Below are positions 27,181 through 36,595 of a DNA stretch of 64,000 bases, piece after piece. Origin of the DNA: Proteobacteria bacterium CG1_02_64_396. GTDB taxonomy: Bacteria; Pseudomonadota; MNWR01; CG1-02-64-396. How positions within the stretch are numbered: position 1 is the first letter of the stretch; each line of letters starts with the position of its first letter. Location: NCBI GenBank assembly GCA_001872725.1, contig MNWR01000065.1:28026-92025 (forward strand), in the 5' to 3' direction. Below the pieces are notes generated by a model, which was not told where the DNA came from, did no database searches, and was given only the letters and a program-made list of their open reading frames with translations. The position numbers and the translations under genes were made by a program.

Positions 27181-28395
27181 TCAACGATAGGTCGGGTTGA
27201 CCTGGAGGTGGGCCGGCGGGTGAGTCGTTTGCTGGATTACCGTCGGCGGCGGCACATAGGTGCTGGGCTGCGGAGGCGGCGGTGCCGTCGTGGGTTTCGG
27301 TGGCGGCGTCACCAGGACAACCGGAGGTGGGGGGGGGGCGTTGTTACCGCTTTCCCCCGAGCCAGGAGGTGGCGGGGCAGCCCGAGGCCCTTGGATCAAG
27401 ACAGTCCCACCGCTGTCGACCCCCGCGTTGGGCGGAGGGGGCAGTTCGTTGAGCTGGGGCGGAGGATTTTGATCGCTCCCGCTGGGAGGATTGGCACCCG
27501 GACCACCGTTATCTGGGCCAGGACCACCGTTATCTGGGCTAGGACCTCCATTGTCGGGACCGGACCCGCCGCCGTTGCCGTCCTCCCCGTTGCGCTCCCC
27601 GTTGCCCATCTCCTCCCCAAGCTTTTGTTGGATAAATGAGGGGGTAAAGTTGGTGGGTGGAGTAGGGGGAAGTTGATGGCCGATCTGAGTAAATTGGCGG
27701 GCGCCAATGGTCACACTGCCAAGGATGTTGGGGTTACGGTTGCGAATAATCATCCGCCCATGATCTAGACCAATGTAGGTCCGCACCTGGGGGGCGCCAC
27801 CACCACCAAGATCGGCGATTTGGAAGGGGGCATCGGTAAGCACTGAAGCATATTCGTTGCTGGCCAAACGAATGAGTTCGGCATCGTGAAGCCGTGCCGA
27901 TTCGGCATCCTCCTCGATGATGATGAATCCGTCGGTTCCCCGCACGCCGGCCACGGCGGTGGGCGTTTCGAACTCATAGGAGGCATCGCCGATCAATTTG
28001 GCCACTGCAAATCGGGCTTTGCCCCATAGCATTGAAATGGTACTACGCTGAACCCGACGTTGGGCGTCGAGCAGGTAGTTCTTAACCGACAACTGGGAAC
28101 GTTGCGCGACCCGGATGACCGATCCGTCCTTCATGTCGAGCTTGAGGCGGGAGCGAATTCCGGTCTTAAAGCGATCACCCTCCCGGACATCGTCTCCTTT
28201 TTGCACCGAAACCCAATCGTCGTTCTGCCCATGGGCAACCCATACCCCCCCCATGCTGTAGGAGACGGTTCCGACAATGGAGGATTTCCCTGAAGGGGCG
28301 GCATATGCAGAGGAGGCGATCCCCAACAGGAGCAACACAGCCAGGGTCGACCACCAGCGGTGCATGTGGGAATAGGGCGATTGTGCGGTCAACAT
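27181..28395 (-). CDS. FecR-domain protein with proline-rich tail
   Basis: 404 residues from ATG 28395 (GGAGG upstream). The signal peptide (WSTLAVLLLLGIASSAYA) is followed by a FecR domain (GTVSYSMGGVWVAHG, GDRFKTG, DGSVIRVAQRSQL, TPTAVAGVRGTDGF near 155). The last 150 residues are Pro/Gly/Asn-rich, with PDNGGPG repeats and polyproline (PPPP) runs, as in wall- or surface-spanning linkers. It lies upstream of the YpjD-like gene and downstream of a TPR/barrel gene and a CHASE2 cyclase gene. This FecR-TPR-CHASE2 neighbourhood recurs in proteobacteria. It is a homologue of the protein at the left edge. Confidence 0.82.
   Translation of the reverse strand: MLTAQSPYSHMHRWWSTLAVLLLLGIASSAYAAPSGKSSIVGTVSYSMGGVWVAHGQNDDWVSVQKGDDVREGDRFKTGIRSRLKLDMKDGSVIRVAQRSQLSVKNYLLDAQRRVQRSTISMLWGKARFAVAKLIGDASYEFETPTAVAGVRGTDGFIIIEEDAESARLHDAELIRLASNEYASVLTDAPFQIADLGGGGAPQVRTYIGLDHGRMIIRNRNPNILGSVTIGARQFTQIGHQLPPTPPTNFTPSFIQQKLGEEMGNGERNGEDGNGGGSGPDNGGPSPDNGGPGPDNGGPGANPPSGSDQNPPPQLNELPPPPNAGVDSGGTVLIQGPRAAPPPPGSGESGNNAPPPPPVVLVTPPPKPTTAPPPPQPSTYVPPPTVIQQTTHPPAHLQVNPTYR
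27500..27562 (-). repeat. 21-bp tandem repeat coding PDNGGPG
   Basis: Three units of 21 bp; the first two differ at a single base and the third is diverged. They lie in frame in the proline-rich tail of the FecR protein, so slippage would change length by seven residues without frameshift. Confidence 0.8.
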
Positions 28396-28513
28396 GATGC
28401 GCCTCCGTCATCCTCCGAAACCCTTGCTCCCGGGGATGGGAGAACAGGTTCGGGCGCCATGATTGTAAAGGGCACACCATTACAGAAACGGCCATTTTCG
28501 GGTGTGAAGGTCA

Positions 28514-30013
28514 TCACCATAGTCCATTCCAGGTCAGGAGATAGCGCTGCGACTTGTAAGCACGCAAATCGATATTGGATTGATGGAAAGATCCCTCGTA
28601 GCGCACCCCCAGGGTTTGAGCTGTACTCAAGGACCAATCGATGCTGACCACGGCCTCCTCGACGGTATCCCGACGCTTGATACCGTAGCTGGGATCGTTC
28701 TTGAGGTAGGGGATGTATTGCAGGTCGAACAATGCCGTCCATTGAATCGGTCCAGTACTGCGGTTGTAATTAATGCCAGCAGAAACGTATCCATGCTGCT
28801 CATAATCGGCAGAGGTGTGGTAGTAACGAAGGCCTAGGTTGTAGCCCAACAGCGCCCTTCCCGCCCCAGTGGTCCAGGCCATTTCGCTTCCGATCCGCGT
28901 GGCATCCAGGGTATTGGCTGTTGTGTACATCTCTTGAAAGGCATTGAGGTTCCAGCGATGGCCGGTACCGTCCTCGCCGCGTAACTCTTTGCCGATCTGA
29001 ATGCCTGCAGTATCGAGAAAATGGGCGCTAGCTAAATTGGTTCGAGTGTAAACGATGTCGGTCGTCCACATTTCCTGGGAATCGAGCAGTTTGTTGCTCC
29101 AGACCAGGGCGTGGGTCTGCATATTGTAGCCGGTCACCTTTTGGTACTGGGTGGCAGCAAAGTTGTAACTGAGTTGGGTTTGCCAGATGGAGAACAGATT
29201 GAAGGACGCAGTGCGCATGCCGATACCGGCGTCCAAGCCCCAATCGGGCTGTTTGGCCTGAGCCAAAGCGGAGTTGCTCGATTCAAGAGTAGGGTTGTCT
29301 TGGTAAAAAGGGGCGATTGACACCACAAAGGTAGCGACCTGATCTGCTTCTTTTAAGGCCAAATCGTAGCTGGCGACCTCCTCCTCCTTGGCGCCACGGC
29401 TGCGCCACTCAGCCAGACGAGCCCGAGCCTTGTCGAGATCACGCAGCTTGATCAAAACAGGAATCAGTTGCCGCACGGCTGAGTCGTACATCGCCCCCGT
29501 TTCGTGGTCGGCCAACCCTTCGAGATGGGTGGCAGCCTCCTCGTAGCGGTTTTCGAGAACCAGACCCAGGGCCAGTCGAAAGCGAACCTCACCGTTTTCG
29601 GGGAAAGAGGCCAGAAATTGCTGCAGGACCATGTTGGCTTGGGGGATCTGCCCCGTGGCTTGCAAGGCGGTAGCGTACCAAAAAGCGGCCATCTCATTGT
29701 TGGGCATTTGCTCATGTGCAAATGCCAGATGAGGTATGGCCAAATCGAATTGCCTTTTCTGAGCCTGGATAACCCCTAAATACAGATGGGCTTTGGCGGT
29801 GGTTGCGTCCCGGTCCAAAATGGACTGAAACAGGCTGGACGCCTCGTCGTACTCGAAAAATTGGTAGGCATCGATGGCCAGCTCCATGTCGCGGTCTAGC
29901 AACATTTGATCGGCCGGTTCTGCCGCAGCTAAGGCAGGACATCCAACCATGGCGGCGCACAATAGCGCCCAGCGTGACCAGCGAAACGACCGCTGTTTTG
30001 GCATTCGATGCAT
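28514..30013 (-). CDS. TPR-domain outer-membrane beta-barrel protein
   Basis: 499 residues from ATG 30013 (GGAGGGG upstream). A signal peptide (WALLCAAMVGCPALAAA) is followed by TPR-like helices through about residue 215 (AKAHLYLGVIQAQKRQFDLAIPHL, quoted in part; ATALQATGQIPQANMVLQQF). From residue about 230 to the end the pattern is alternating strands (FSIWQTQLSYNFAATQY, GVRYEGSFHQSNIDLRAYKS), finishing in W-N-G-L-W, an aromatic barrel end. The design resembles surface-export or scaffold proteins that pair with FecR partners. A sigma-70-like promoter lies upstream. Confidence 0.72.
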   Translation of the reverse strand: MHRMPKQRSFRWSRWALLCAAMVGCPALAAAEPADQMLLDRDMELAIDAYQFFEYDEASSLFQSILDRDATTAKAHLYLGVIQAQKRQFDLAIPHLAFAHEQMPNNEMAAFWYATALQATGQIPQANMVLQQFLASFPENGEVRFRLALGLVLENRYEEAATHLEGLADHETGAMYDSAVRQLIPVLIKLRDLDKARARLAEWRSRGAKEEEVASYDLALKEADQVATFVVSIAPFYQDNPTLESSNSALAQAKQPDWGLDAGIGMRTASFNLFSIWQTQLSYNFAATQYQKVTGYNMQTHALVWSNKLLDSQEMWTTDIVYTRTNLASAHFLDTAGIQIGKELRGEDGTGHRWNLNAFQEMYTTANTLDATRIGSEMAWTTGAGRALLGYNLGLRYYHTSADYEQHGYVSAGINYNRSTGPIQWTALFDLQYIPYLKNDPSYGIKRRDTVEEAVVSIDWSLSTAQTLGVRYEGSFHQSNIDLRAYKSQRYLLTWNGLW

Positions 30014-30066
30014 GAAATCCCCCTCCAAACCCCGTAGAAGACCCAGTATTTGAGTCTTGCCCCCCA

Positions 30067-30095
30067 GTTATGGGGGGGCACCTAAATTTCGTCAA
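30067..30095 (-). promoter_or_regulatory. Candidate sigma-70 promoter with hairpin
   Basis: On the minus strand TTGACG (30095-30090), a 17-bp spacer, then CATAAC (30072-30067): good -35, fair -10. A TGCCCCCC/GGGGGGCA hairpin (30058-30080) overlaps the spacer and start. The predicted transcript begins about 47 nt before the TPR/barrel gene. Confidence 0.45.
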
Positions 30096-30182
30096 CCCTG
30101 ATGTGATGCAAGTAACGGGTTGTCCCCTCGTGGTTTCTTTGGGCATCTGCGTCGATACCCCAAAACTGACAGGATCTGGAAC

Positions 30183-32435
30183 CTATTTTTGAGTCAGATT
30201 ATGCACCCCATCCCAATCGGGGGGGGGCGGATGATTTTGAAACTGGCGTAGCCGCTCCAGCATGATGCGAGAGGGTGGGTCGTCGCCGGTGATCGACAGC
30301 GCTTTGCGGAAGGCATCAAGGGCGTCGTTCCACCGCTGTTTGCGGTAGGCACTTAGGCCTCGGCTGTAGAGGTCGAGCGCCTGCATGGTTTCCGGCGGGA
30401 GCACCTCGCCTTTTTCGGCAACAACCTCGAAGAGGATGACCGGTTCGTTTTTGCCAACCACCCGAACCGAGTCAAGCTCCCGAACGATGAACTGTCCTTT
30501 GATCTCTTGAAAGGTGTAGTGACTGATGAGCAGGCGAGTTCCGTAGGCCTTGTTCACACCCTCCAGACGGGAGGCGAGGTTTACGTTGTCTCCCATCATG
30601 GTGTAGTCCATGCGGTGCTGCGAGCCCATATTGCCCACCACCATGGTGCCGGTGTTGATCCCCATGCGGGTATAGGTCGGAGGTAACCCCCGCTCGCGCC
30701 AAGTTGGTTCTTGTTCACGTAAATATCGCTGCATTTTCAGTGCTGCTCGGCAGCAGCGGACCGCATGGTCCTGCATCGGCAACGGGGCGCCAAAGAAGGC
30801 GATGATGGCGTCCCCCTCGAATTTATCGACCGTCCCTCCCTCCTCTAGAATGATGTTGGTCATCCCGGTCAGGTATTCGTTGAGGAAGGCGACCAGCTCC
30901 TTGGGGCTCATCGTCTCCGAGAATGTTGAAAAACTCTGAATATCTGAGAAAAAGGCGGTCATCACCCGCTCCTCGCCGCCGAGCTCAAGTAGACCGGGGC
31001 GGGCGACGATCTCTTTGATGACGGAGGGGGAGAGGTACCGCTCGAACGTGGAGCGGATGAACCGTTTTTCTTGGGAATCGAGGATGTAGCGGAAGAGGAT
31101 CAAACTGGCCCCGAGGAAGACCACCAGGAACAGCGGATAGACCTCTTTGAACCACCAGCCGTGGCTGTTGAACAGCCATTGCCCGCCACTCAGCAGCACC
31201 CCAACCAACAGCACTGTGACCGCCCCTTGCGCCATGGGGGGTATGCGGGCGAAGAGCACGGTCAACCCTAACCCAAGGGCAAGAAGCAACACCCATTCCC
31301 CATTTTCCACCATGTCGGGCCGCTGGAAGAAATCCTTGCCGAGAATGTTGTCGATGACGTTGGCGTGGACCTCCACCCCTGGAAATACCGGATCCAGGGG
31401 GGTGCTGCGCATATCGTAGACTGCGTCGGCGGTGATCCCGATCAGGACAATTTTGTTTTGAAAGGTGTCGGCGGGCAGATCACCTGCGAGGACGTCGCGG
31501 GCAGAGATGTGGCGAAAGGTTTTGCCCTTGCCGCGGTAGTTGATCAGCAACCTTCCGAGGGGATCGACTGGCAAAACCGTGGGGCCCAGTCGTACCGAGC
31601 GTACCCCGGCTTTATCGACGCTGACCTCAAGCGAGGGCCAGTCGAGGTACTCCCGCACCGTTTGCAGCGCCAGATTGGGGAAACACTGCTGCCGGTAGCG
31701 GATGACCAGGGGCACCTCGCGTACCTTGCCGTCGACGTTGTCGGGGAAGAAGTTGAAATATCCGGCCGAGGAGGCGGACTCGGAGAGGACCGGGATGTTG
31801 GCCTCGACCGCATATCCTTTGTAGCCAAGCAGCTCTTCGGGGTTGCCCTTAAGGCGTGCTACCGAATAGGCCGAATCGACAATGAGATCGAGTTGTTTCT
31901 TCAGCGTCGCTTCATCGAAGTCGGGGGCCTGCTTTTCTAAGGCATAGAAGAAATAGCCGAGCACCACCCCGTCGCCCAGGACTTTGTCGGCCAAGACACT
32001 GGCAAAACGCTCATCGGGGTCGAGTTCTGAGGCGAAGGGTGAGAGCAAGCGGTCGACTTGGGCCAGGGTCTCCGGGGGCAGGGTTTTGGGACCGTCCCGG
32101 TTGAGGATGTCGAGGGGATTGGCCTCATCTTCAGAGAAGGTGATATCGAAGCCAACCGCCCTGGCACCGTTGTGTTTGATGGCGGTCAGCAGCGCCGCCA
32201 TGGTGTTGCGTGACCAGGGCCAGCGTCCCAGCTCTTCGACCGATTGGTTGTCGACCGCCACGATGACCACCCGGTCGTCGGCGGGGAGCTGCCCACGCAA
32301 TTCAAAGCGTTTGTCGAGCAATTGGCGTTCGAGATCTTCCAGGTTGGCCGGTTCGACGGCCCACAACACAAGGGTCGTGAGGGTGATGAGCCCCCCCAGT
32401 AACCATCCACCCCAAGATTTAAAGCCGGCGCCCAT
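30183..32435 (-). CDS. CHASE2 receptor adenylate/guanylate cyclase
   Basis: 750 residues from ATG 32435 (AGGA upstream); an ORF extending to 32561 would overlap dksA. One N-terminal membrane helix, a large periplasmic CHASE2 domain (about 40-345: DRVVIVAVDNQSVEELGRWPW, quoted in part; GFDITFSED; NKIVLIGITADAVYDMRSTP), three membrane helices (about 365-445), then a class III cyclase domain. The cyclase has both metal aspartates (FFSDIQSFSTFSE and DKFEGDAIIAFFG) and the NTGTMVVGNMGS and YTMMGDNVNLASRLE loops. A TPR-like tail follows. It should make a cyclic nucleotide in response to a periplasmic signal. A Crp-type regulator is encoded at 39.2 kb. Confidence 0.9.
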   Translation of the reverse strand: MGAGFKSWGGWLLGGLITLTTLVLWAVEPANLEDLERQLLDKRFELRGQLPADDRVVIVAVDNQSVEELGRWPWSRNTMAALLTAIKHNGARAVGFDITFSEDEANPLDILNRDGPKTLPPETLAQVDRLLSPFASELDPDERFASVLADKVLGDGVVLGYFFYALEKQAPDFDEATLKKQLDLIVDSAYSVARLKGNPEELLGYKGYAVEANIPVLSESASSAGYFNFFPDNVDGKVREVPLVIRYRQQCFPNLALQTVREYLDWPSLEVSVDKAGVRSVRLGPTVLPVDPLGRLLINYRGKGKTFRHISARDVLAGDLPADTFQNKIVLIGITADAVYDMRSTPLDPVFPGVEVHANVIDNILGKDFFQRPDMVENGEWVLLLALGLGLTVLFARIPPMAQGAVTVLLVGVLLSGGQWLFNSHGWWFKEVYPLFLVVFLGASLILFRYILDSQEKRFIRSTFERYLSPSVIKEIVARPGLLELGGEERVMTAFFSDIQSFSTFSETMSPKELVAFLNEYLTGMTNIILEEGGTVDKFEGDAIIAFFGAPLPMQDHAVRCCRAALKMQRYLREQEPTWRERGLPPTYTRMGINTGTMVVGNMGSQHRMDYTMMGDNVNLASRLEGVNKAYGTRLLISHYTFQEIKGQFIVRELDSVRVVGKNEPVILFEVVAEKGEVLPPETMQALDLYSRGLSAYRKQRWNDALDAFRKALSITGDDPPSRIMLERLRQFQNHPPPPDWDGVHNLTQK

Positions 32436-32443
32436 GGACAGTC

Positions 32444-32809
32444 CTATTCGCCACGTAGTTTTTCTTCTTGTTCCTGTCTGGTTTTGCATTCGATGCAGTA
32501 GGTGGTGACAGGCCGCATCTCTAAGCGGGCCTCGGCAATTTCGTCGCCGCAAGCGTCGCACATGCCGTAGCTGCCGTTGTCGATGCGCTCCAGAGCCTTG
32601 TCGATCTTGTTGATCAACTTGCGCTCCCGATCTCGCAGACGCAGCTCGAAGTCCATTTCGGATTCGAAGGTTGCCCGATCGGCGATGTCGGGGTAGTAGT
32701 CGGTGTCCTGCTCCAGCTCGTTCAGGGAACGGCGTGCCTCGCGCAGAAGGTCCTGTTTCCAGGCGGTTAATTTGCTGCGGAAATGTTCAAGTGTTTTTTC
32801 GTCCATCAT
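32444..32809 (-). CDS. dksA: RNA polymerase-binding transcription factor DksA
   Basis: 121 residues from ATG 32809. A coiled-coil N-half (HFRSKLTAWKQDLLREARRSL) and D-x-x-D-x-A tip (YPDIADRATFESE) precede a C4 zinc finger: CDACGDEI and TYCIECK. DksA inserts into the RNA polymerase secondary channel and, with ppGpp, reprograms transcription. The cyclase gene begins 8 bases after its stop, so the two are probably co-transcribed. GTG 32821 is an alternative start. Confidence 0.95.
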   Translation of the reverse strand: MMDEKTLEHFRSKLTAWKQDLLREARRSLNELEQDTDYYPDIADRATFESEMDFELRLRDRERKLINKIDKALERIDNGSYGMCDACGDEIAEARLEMRPVTTYCIECKTRQEQEEKLRGE

Positions 32810-32849
32810 GGTCGTTCGCACTCCAAACAGGGGTTGGGGGGCGTGAGCG

Positions 32850-34820
32850 TCAGGGCTGGCGCGTCACGACGGTGATTGCCTGCATGCAACGCATGCAGCG
32901 GTTGGCCTCGGCAAGTGCCTCTTCTTGAGATAGGCCGACCTCGCATTCGCGGAAATCGACGACTCGCTGATCGGCGGGCACCCAGGTGCTGTTGAAACGC
33001 TCCAACCCACCCGGCAGGGGAACCTGCTCCTGCTTATCGTAGGGCTTGAGTTCGCGGATGACTTTTTCTAAACGGTCGTATTCCGCGACCGTACAGCGCC
33101 CTTCCCTGATGAACTGTTCAATATAAACGGCCGATCGATTGCCGTTGCCTATGGCCAAAATTAGGTTTTCAGGGCCTGTTTGGGCATCGCCAATGCAAAA
33201 AACGAACGGATTGTGGGGCGATTGGCGAGTGAAGCGGTCGACTTCGATGTTATCCCATTTATTCAGCACCAAATGGTCTTCTTCCCGGATCCAGGTCATG
33301 TCGGGATCCTGGCCAATGGCGCCGATGACCGAATTGGCCTCCATTTCAAAGTTGGAGCCCTCGACCGGAGTGGGACGTTTGCGCCCGGTGCCGTCGTCAA
33401 GCAGCTCCATTTTGACCATTTCCAGCCCCCGCAGCCTCCCATCGGGGTGGGTGAGGATTTTGATTGGGTGGGTGTAGAAATGAAATTGCACCCCCTCGTC
33501 CTCGGCGTCGTGGACCTCATGCTCGTGGGCTGGCATGTCTTTTCTGCCGCGGCGGTAGATCAACAGGACCTCGGCGCCGTTACGGCGGGCGGAGCGCACG
33601 CAGTCCATCGCCACGTTACCGGCCCCCACCACCATGACCCGCTTGCCCATTTCGAGGGGGACCTGAAGGTTGACGTCGCGCAGATAATCGACCGCTGTGG
33701 TGTAACCGGGGATGCCGTCGTCCTCCCCTTCAAGCCCCATCTTTTTCGAAAGATGGGCGCCAATCGCCACCGCTACCGCCCCAAAGCCGCGCGCCTTGAG
33801 GTCGCTCAGGGTGAAATCGCGCCCCAGACGCTGGTTGTATTCGATCTTGACCCCGATGCGCTCGACCTCGTCGATCTCGTATTGCAACACATCGGAGGGG
33901 ACCCGGTAGTCGGGAATCCCGACTTTGACCATTCCCCCCCCCTTCGGCAGCGCCTCGAATACCGTGACCTTAACCCCCCGCTCGGCCAGGTTGAAGGCGC
34001 AGGCAAGCCCCGCAGGACCGGCGCCGATCACCGCCACCGGGGGCAGGGCAGCGACGTCGGGGGCCGGTTGCATCGTGACCCGGTGTTGCAGCCCAAAGCG
34101 CAGTTCATTATCGAAAACAAACCGTTTCAGTAGCCGGATGTTGATGGCCCGGTCGACGTTTTCGCGGCGGCATGACGATTCGCAGGGGGCGTAGCAGGCT
34201 CGGCCCAATGTGCCGGGCAGGCAGTCGGTTTCGCGGATCAGCTCAAGCGAACCTTGAAAATTGCCGTGTTTGATGCGCTCGATGTACAAGGCGATATCGG
34301 TGTGGGCGGGGCATTCAGCGGTGCAGGGGGCCATCTGGGTCGAGTGACTGTTCAGGGCGCCATCGCGATTGGATCCCTGGGCGATGGCCCGCTCCAGATC
34401 GCCCTGAAAGTGGACGAGCAGGTGTTGAATCGGCAAAGGGGCTTTTTGCCCGAAGGAGCACATGCTGCCGGTGTTGACCCGGTGGCATAGCCGCTCCAGA
34501 CGGGTCAAATCGTCGGGCTGGCCGTTGCCGGCGGCGATGTCGTTGAAGATGTCGAGCATGACCCGGGTGCCGACCGGGCAGGGCAAGCACTGGCCGCAGG
34601 AGTGGGCTTGAACCCCCTCCAGGTAATGGATGGCGGCATCCACCACGTCGACCTCGGGGTTGTAGAGGACAATCCCACCCCATCCGAGGATCGCGTCGGG
34701 GGATTGGTCGGGGCCGAATTTGACAGGGAGTCCGGCGCTCTTGGCATCGGGCGCTTGATCGGGGGTGGTCCGGTGGTCGATAAGCTGACCGTTCCAGGTT
34801 GAAAAAACGACGTTCGACAT
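32850..34820 (-). CDS. NuoF-like Fe-S / GltD-like FAD-NAD(P) oxidoreductase fusion
   Basis: 656 residues. Residues about 60-150 match the C-terminal [4Fe-4S] region of NuoF (HSCGQCLPCPVGT and later GSMCSFGQKAPLPI). Residues about 165-240 carry the GltD-type double-cluster region (CTAECPAHTDIALYIERI, CLPGTLGRACYAPCESSCRR). FAD site: VAVIGAGPAGLACAFNLAERG (quoted at 20-residue limit: VAVIGAGPAGLACAFNLAER). NADP site: VMVVGAGNVAMDCVRSARR. The end has C-M-R-C-M. It probably moves electrons between NAD(P)H and a partner. There is no GltB partner or NuoE nearby, so it is unlikely to be glutamate synthase. Partner and electron acceptor are unknown. Confidence 0.82.
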   Translation of the reverse strand: MSNVVFSTWNGQLIDHRTTPDQAPDAKSAGLPVKFGPDQSPDAILGWGGIVLYNPEVDVVDAAIHYLEGVQAHSCGQCLPCPVGTRVMLDIFNDIAAGNGQPDDLTRLERLCHRVNTGSMCSFGQKAPLPIQHLLVHFQGDLERAIAQGSNRDGALNSHSTQMAPCTAECPAHTDIALYIERIKHGNFQGSLELIRETDCLPGTLGRACYAPCESSCRRENVDRAINIRLLKRFVFDNELRFGLQHRVTMQPAPDVAALPPVAVIGAGPAGLACAFNLAERGVKVTVFEALPKGGGMVKVGIPDYRVPSDVLQYEIDEVERIGVKIEYNQRLGRDFTLSDLKARGFGAVAVAIGAHLSKKMGLEGEDDGIPGYTTAVDYLRDVNLQVPLEMGKRVMVVGAGNVAMDCVRSARRNGAEVLLIYRRGRKDMPAHEHEVHDAEDEGVQFHFYTHPIKILTHPDGRLRGLEMVKMELLDDGTGRKRPTPVEGSNFEMEANSVIGAIGQDPDMTWIREEDHLVLNKWDNIEVDRFTRQSPHNPFVFCIGDAQTGPENLILAIGNGNRSAVYIEQFIREGRCTVAEYDRLEKVIRELKPYDKQEQVPLPGGLERFNSTWVPADQRVVDFRECEVGLSQEEALAEANRCMRCMQAITVVTRQP

Positions 34821-34991
34821 GGGTTTAAAGGCCTTATCGACAGCGTAGATCTAAACGAGGACCGTCCGATTGGAAAGCCCCGCACAGGAATCGCAAACAG
34901 GCAGGGAAAAAAGCCCCCTCGGCGCCCGCAAAAAAGCGGTAGAGAATTGACTTTTTTGACCGATCGTCAAGAGAAAATGGGGTGACGATCT

Positions 34992-35807
34992 TCATCGCGC
35001 CGCGATGGCCGAACCCTTGAAGGCCAGGGAGGCCAAGAAAAGGGTGGTCAGCACCAGAACGATGGTGGCCCCCACCGGCCAATCAAAGCGCCAGGCCAGG
35101 GCGATTCCCCCCAAAGTGCCGGTTACCGCCACCCCCAGAGAGCTTAGTAGCAGCACAAAGGGGCGGTGCGACCAGCGCCGGGCCGTGGCGGCTGGGGCGA
35201 TCAACAGCGCCGAGGCGAGCACCACCCCCACCATTTTGATCGCCAGCACCGTGGCCATCGCCAAACCCAGCAGCGCCAGAAGTTTGAGCCGCCCGGTCGC
35301 CAGCCCGGCGGTTCTGGCCAAATCCTCATGAAAACTCATGATCGTCCACGACTCGAACAGCACCCCCGCCAGAATCAGCAGCCCCACCCCCGCAGGAACC
35401 AGTAGTTCCAAATCGGCGTGGGTTACCGCCAGCAGATCGCCGAATAGGAAGCCCATCAAATCGGGGGTTGGAGCGGGGTAGAGGCCGACGAGGAGAACCC
35501 CAAAGGCCATAGCGGCCGAGAAAAAGATGCCAATCACCGAATCGTCGGGCAGCCGCCCCCGGGTGGCGGCCCAATGAATGGCGGTGGCCACCCCCATGGC
35601 AAACAACATGGCACTGCCCAGGGGGGAGATCCCCGCCACCCAACCGATAGCGACCCCCCCGAAGGCGGCGTGGCCGATACCCACCCCCATGAAGGCCAGT
35701 CGTTGCAGCAGCACGATGACCGAAAAGGCGCCAGTCACCAGAGCAACCACCAGACCTGCAATCACCGCATCGAGCAAAAAGGGGTAGGTTTGGAAGAGGG
35801 CAATCAT
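34992..35807 (-). CDS. znuB: Zinc/manganese ABC transporter permease
   Basis: 271 residues with about eight membrane helices, of the ABC-3 family. Motifs: RLAFMGVGIGHAAFGGVAIG near residue 33, and the cytoplasmic loop LLALLGLAMATVLAIKMVGVVLASALL (family core at 170-195, quoted here only as LIAPAATARRW). Its ATG overlaps the znuC stop (ATGA), so the subunits are made in fixed ratio. It forms the membrane channel of the ZnuABC importer. Confidence 0.9.
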   Translation of the reverse strand: MIALFQTYPFLLDAVIAGLVVALVTGAFSVIVLLQRLAFMGVGIGHAAFGGVAIGWVAGISPLGSAMLFAMGVATAIHWAATRGRLPDDSVIGIFFSAAMAFGVLLVGLYPAPTPDLMGFLFGDLLAVTHADLELLVPAGVGLLILAGVLFESWTIMSFHEDLARTAGLATGRLKLLALLGLAMATVLAIKMVGVVLASALLIAPAATARRWSHRPFVLLLSSLGVAVTGTLGGIALAWRFDWPVGATIVLVLTTLFLASLAFKGSAIAAR

Positions 35808-36595
35808 GGTGCCGCTCCGTGACTATGGGTGCAGCCGATGCAACGGTCGTCGTGGGCGATGATCTGAATATGGTCGCCGTAAAGATCACGCATCACCGCC
35901 TCGGGGATGGGGCTGCCGCGATGGCCGTGGTAGTGGATGCGGCGGCGCAGGCAAGCGATTTGATCGACTCGGGCGCTAATCACCCCGATGTCGTGCCCCA
36001 CCATGACGATCCCGACCCCTTCGTGGGCCAAACTTGCGGTCAGGCGGTAAAAACGTTCCTGGCCGCTTAAATCCATGCCGGTCTCTGGCTCGTCGAGCAG
36101 CAGCAACGCCGGTTGATTCACCAGGGCGCGGGCGATCATTACCCGCTGTTGCTGCCCTCCCGATAGAGCGCCGAAGGGGGTGTAGGCGAAGGGGGCCATC
36201 TCGACCCGATCCAGGCAGGTGGCGGCGCGCTCCTTTTCTTGGGGCGATAGCCAAGGGCGTAGCGGATGCATCGCCCGCAGCCCCATCGCCACCACGTCGA
36301 TGGCCCGCGCCGGAAAGGTCGGATCGATGCTCAGCCGCTGGGGAACATAGCCGATGCGCCGTTGCACCTTGGGGGGGCGGCGGCGGGTGACGTTGTGCCC
36401 CTCAATCGAGATCGCCCCGGAGGTGATGGGAATCAACCCGGCGATGGCCCGAATCAGGGTGGTTTTGCCGCCGCCGTTGGGGCCGACGATGCCGAGGAAT
36501 TCTCCCCGGCTCAGGGCCAGGTCGACCCCTTCAAGGATCGTCTGCCCCCCCAGGTGAACCGACAGGTCGTCGATGCGCAGAATGGGCTCATTCAT
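35804..36595 (-). CDS. znuC: Zinc/manganese ABC transporter ATPase
   Basis: 263 residues from ATG 36595, overlapping the znuA stop by 8 bp. Walker A: GPNGGGKTT. ABC signature: LSGGQQQR. Walker B: LLLLDEPETGMD, followed by H-loop MVGHDIGVISA. A C-terminal C-I-G-C-T-H-S-H tail could bind zinc, as found in ZnuC proteins. It powers metal import with ZnuB and ZnuA. Confidence 0.92.
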   Translation of the reverse strand: MNEPILRIDDLSVHLGGQTILEGVDLALSRGEFLGIVGPNGGGKTTLIRAIAGLIPITSGAISIEGHNVTRRRPPKVQRRIGYVPQRLSIDPTFPARAIDVVAMGLRAMHPLRPWLSPQEKERAATCLDRVEMAPFAYTPFGALSGGQQQRVMIARALVNQPALLLLDEPETGMDLSGQERFYRLTASLAHEGVGIVMVGHDIGVISARVDQIACLRRRIHYHGHRGSPIPEAVMRDLYGDHIQIIAHDDRCIGCTHSHGAAP

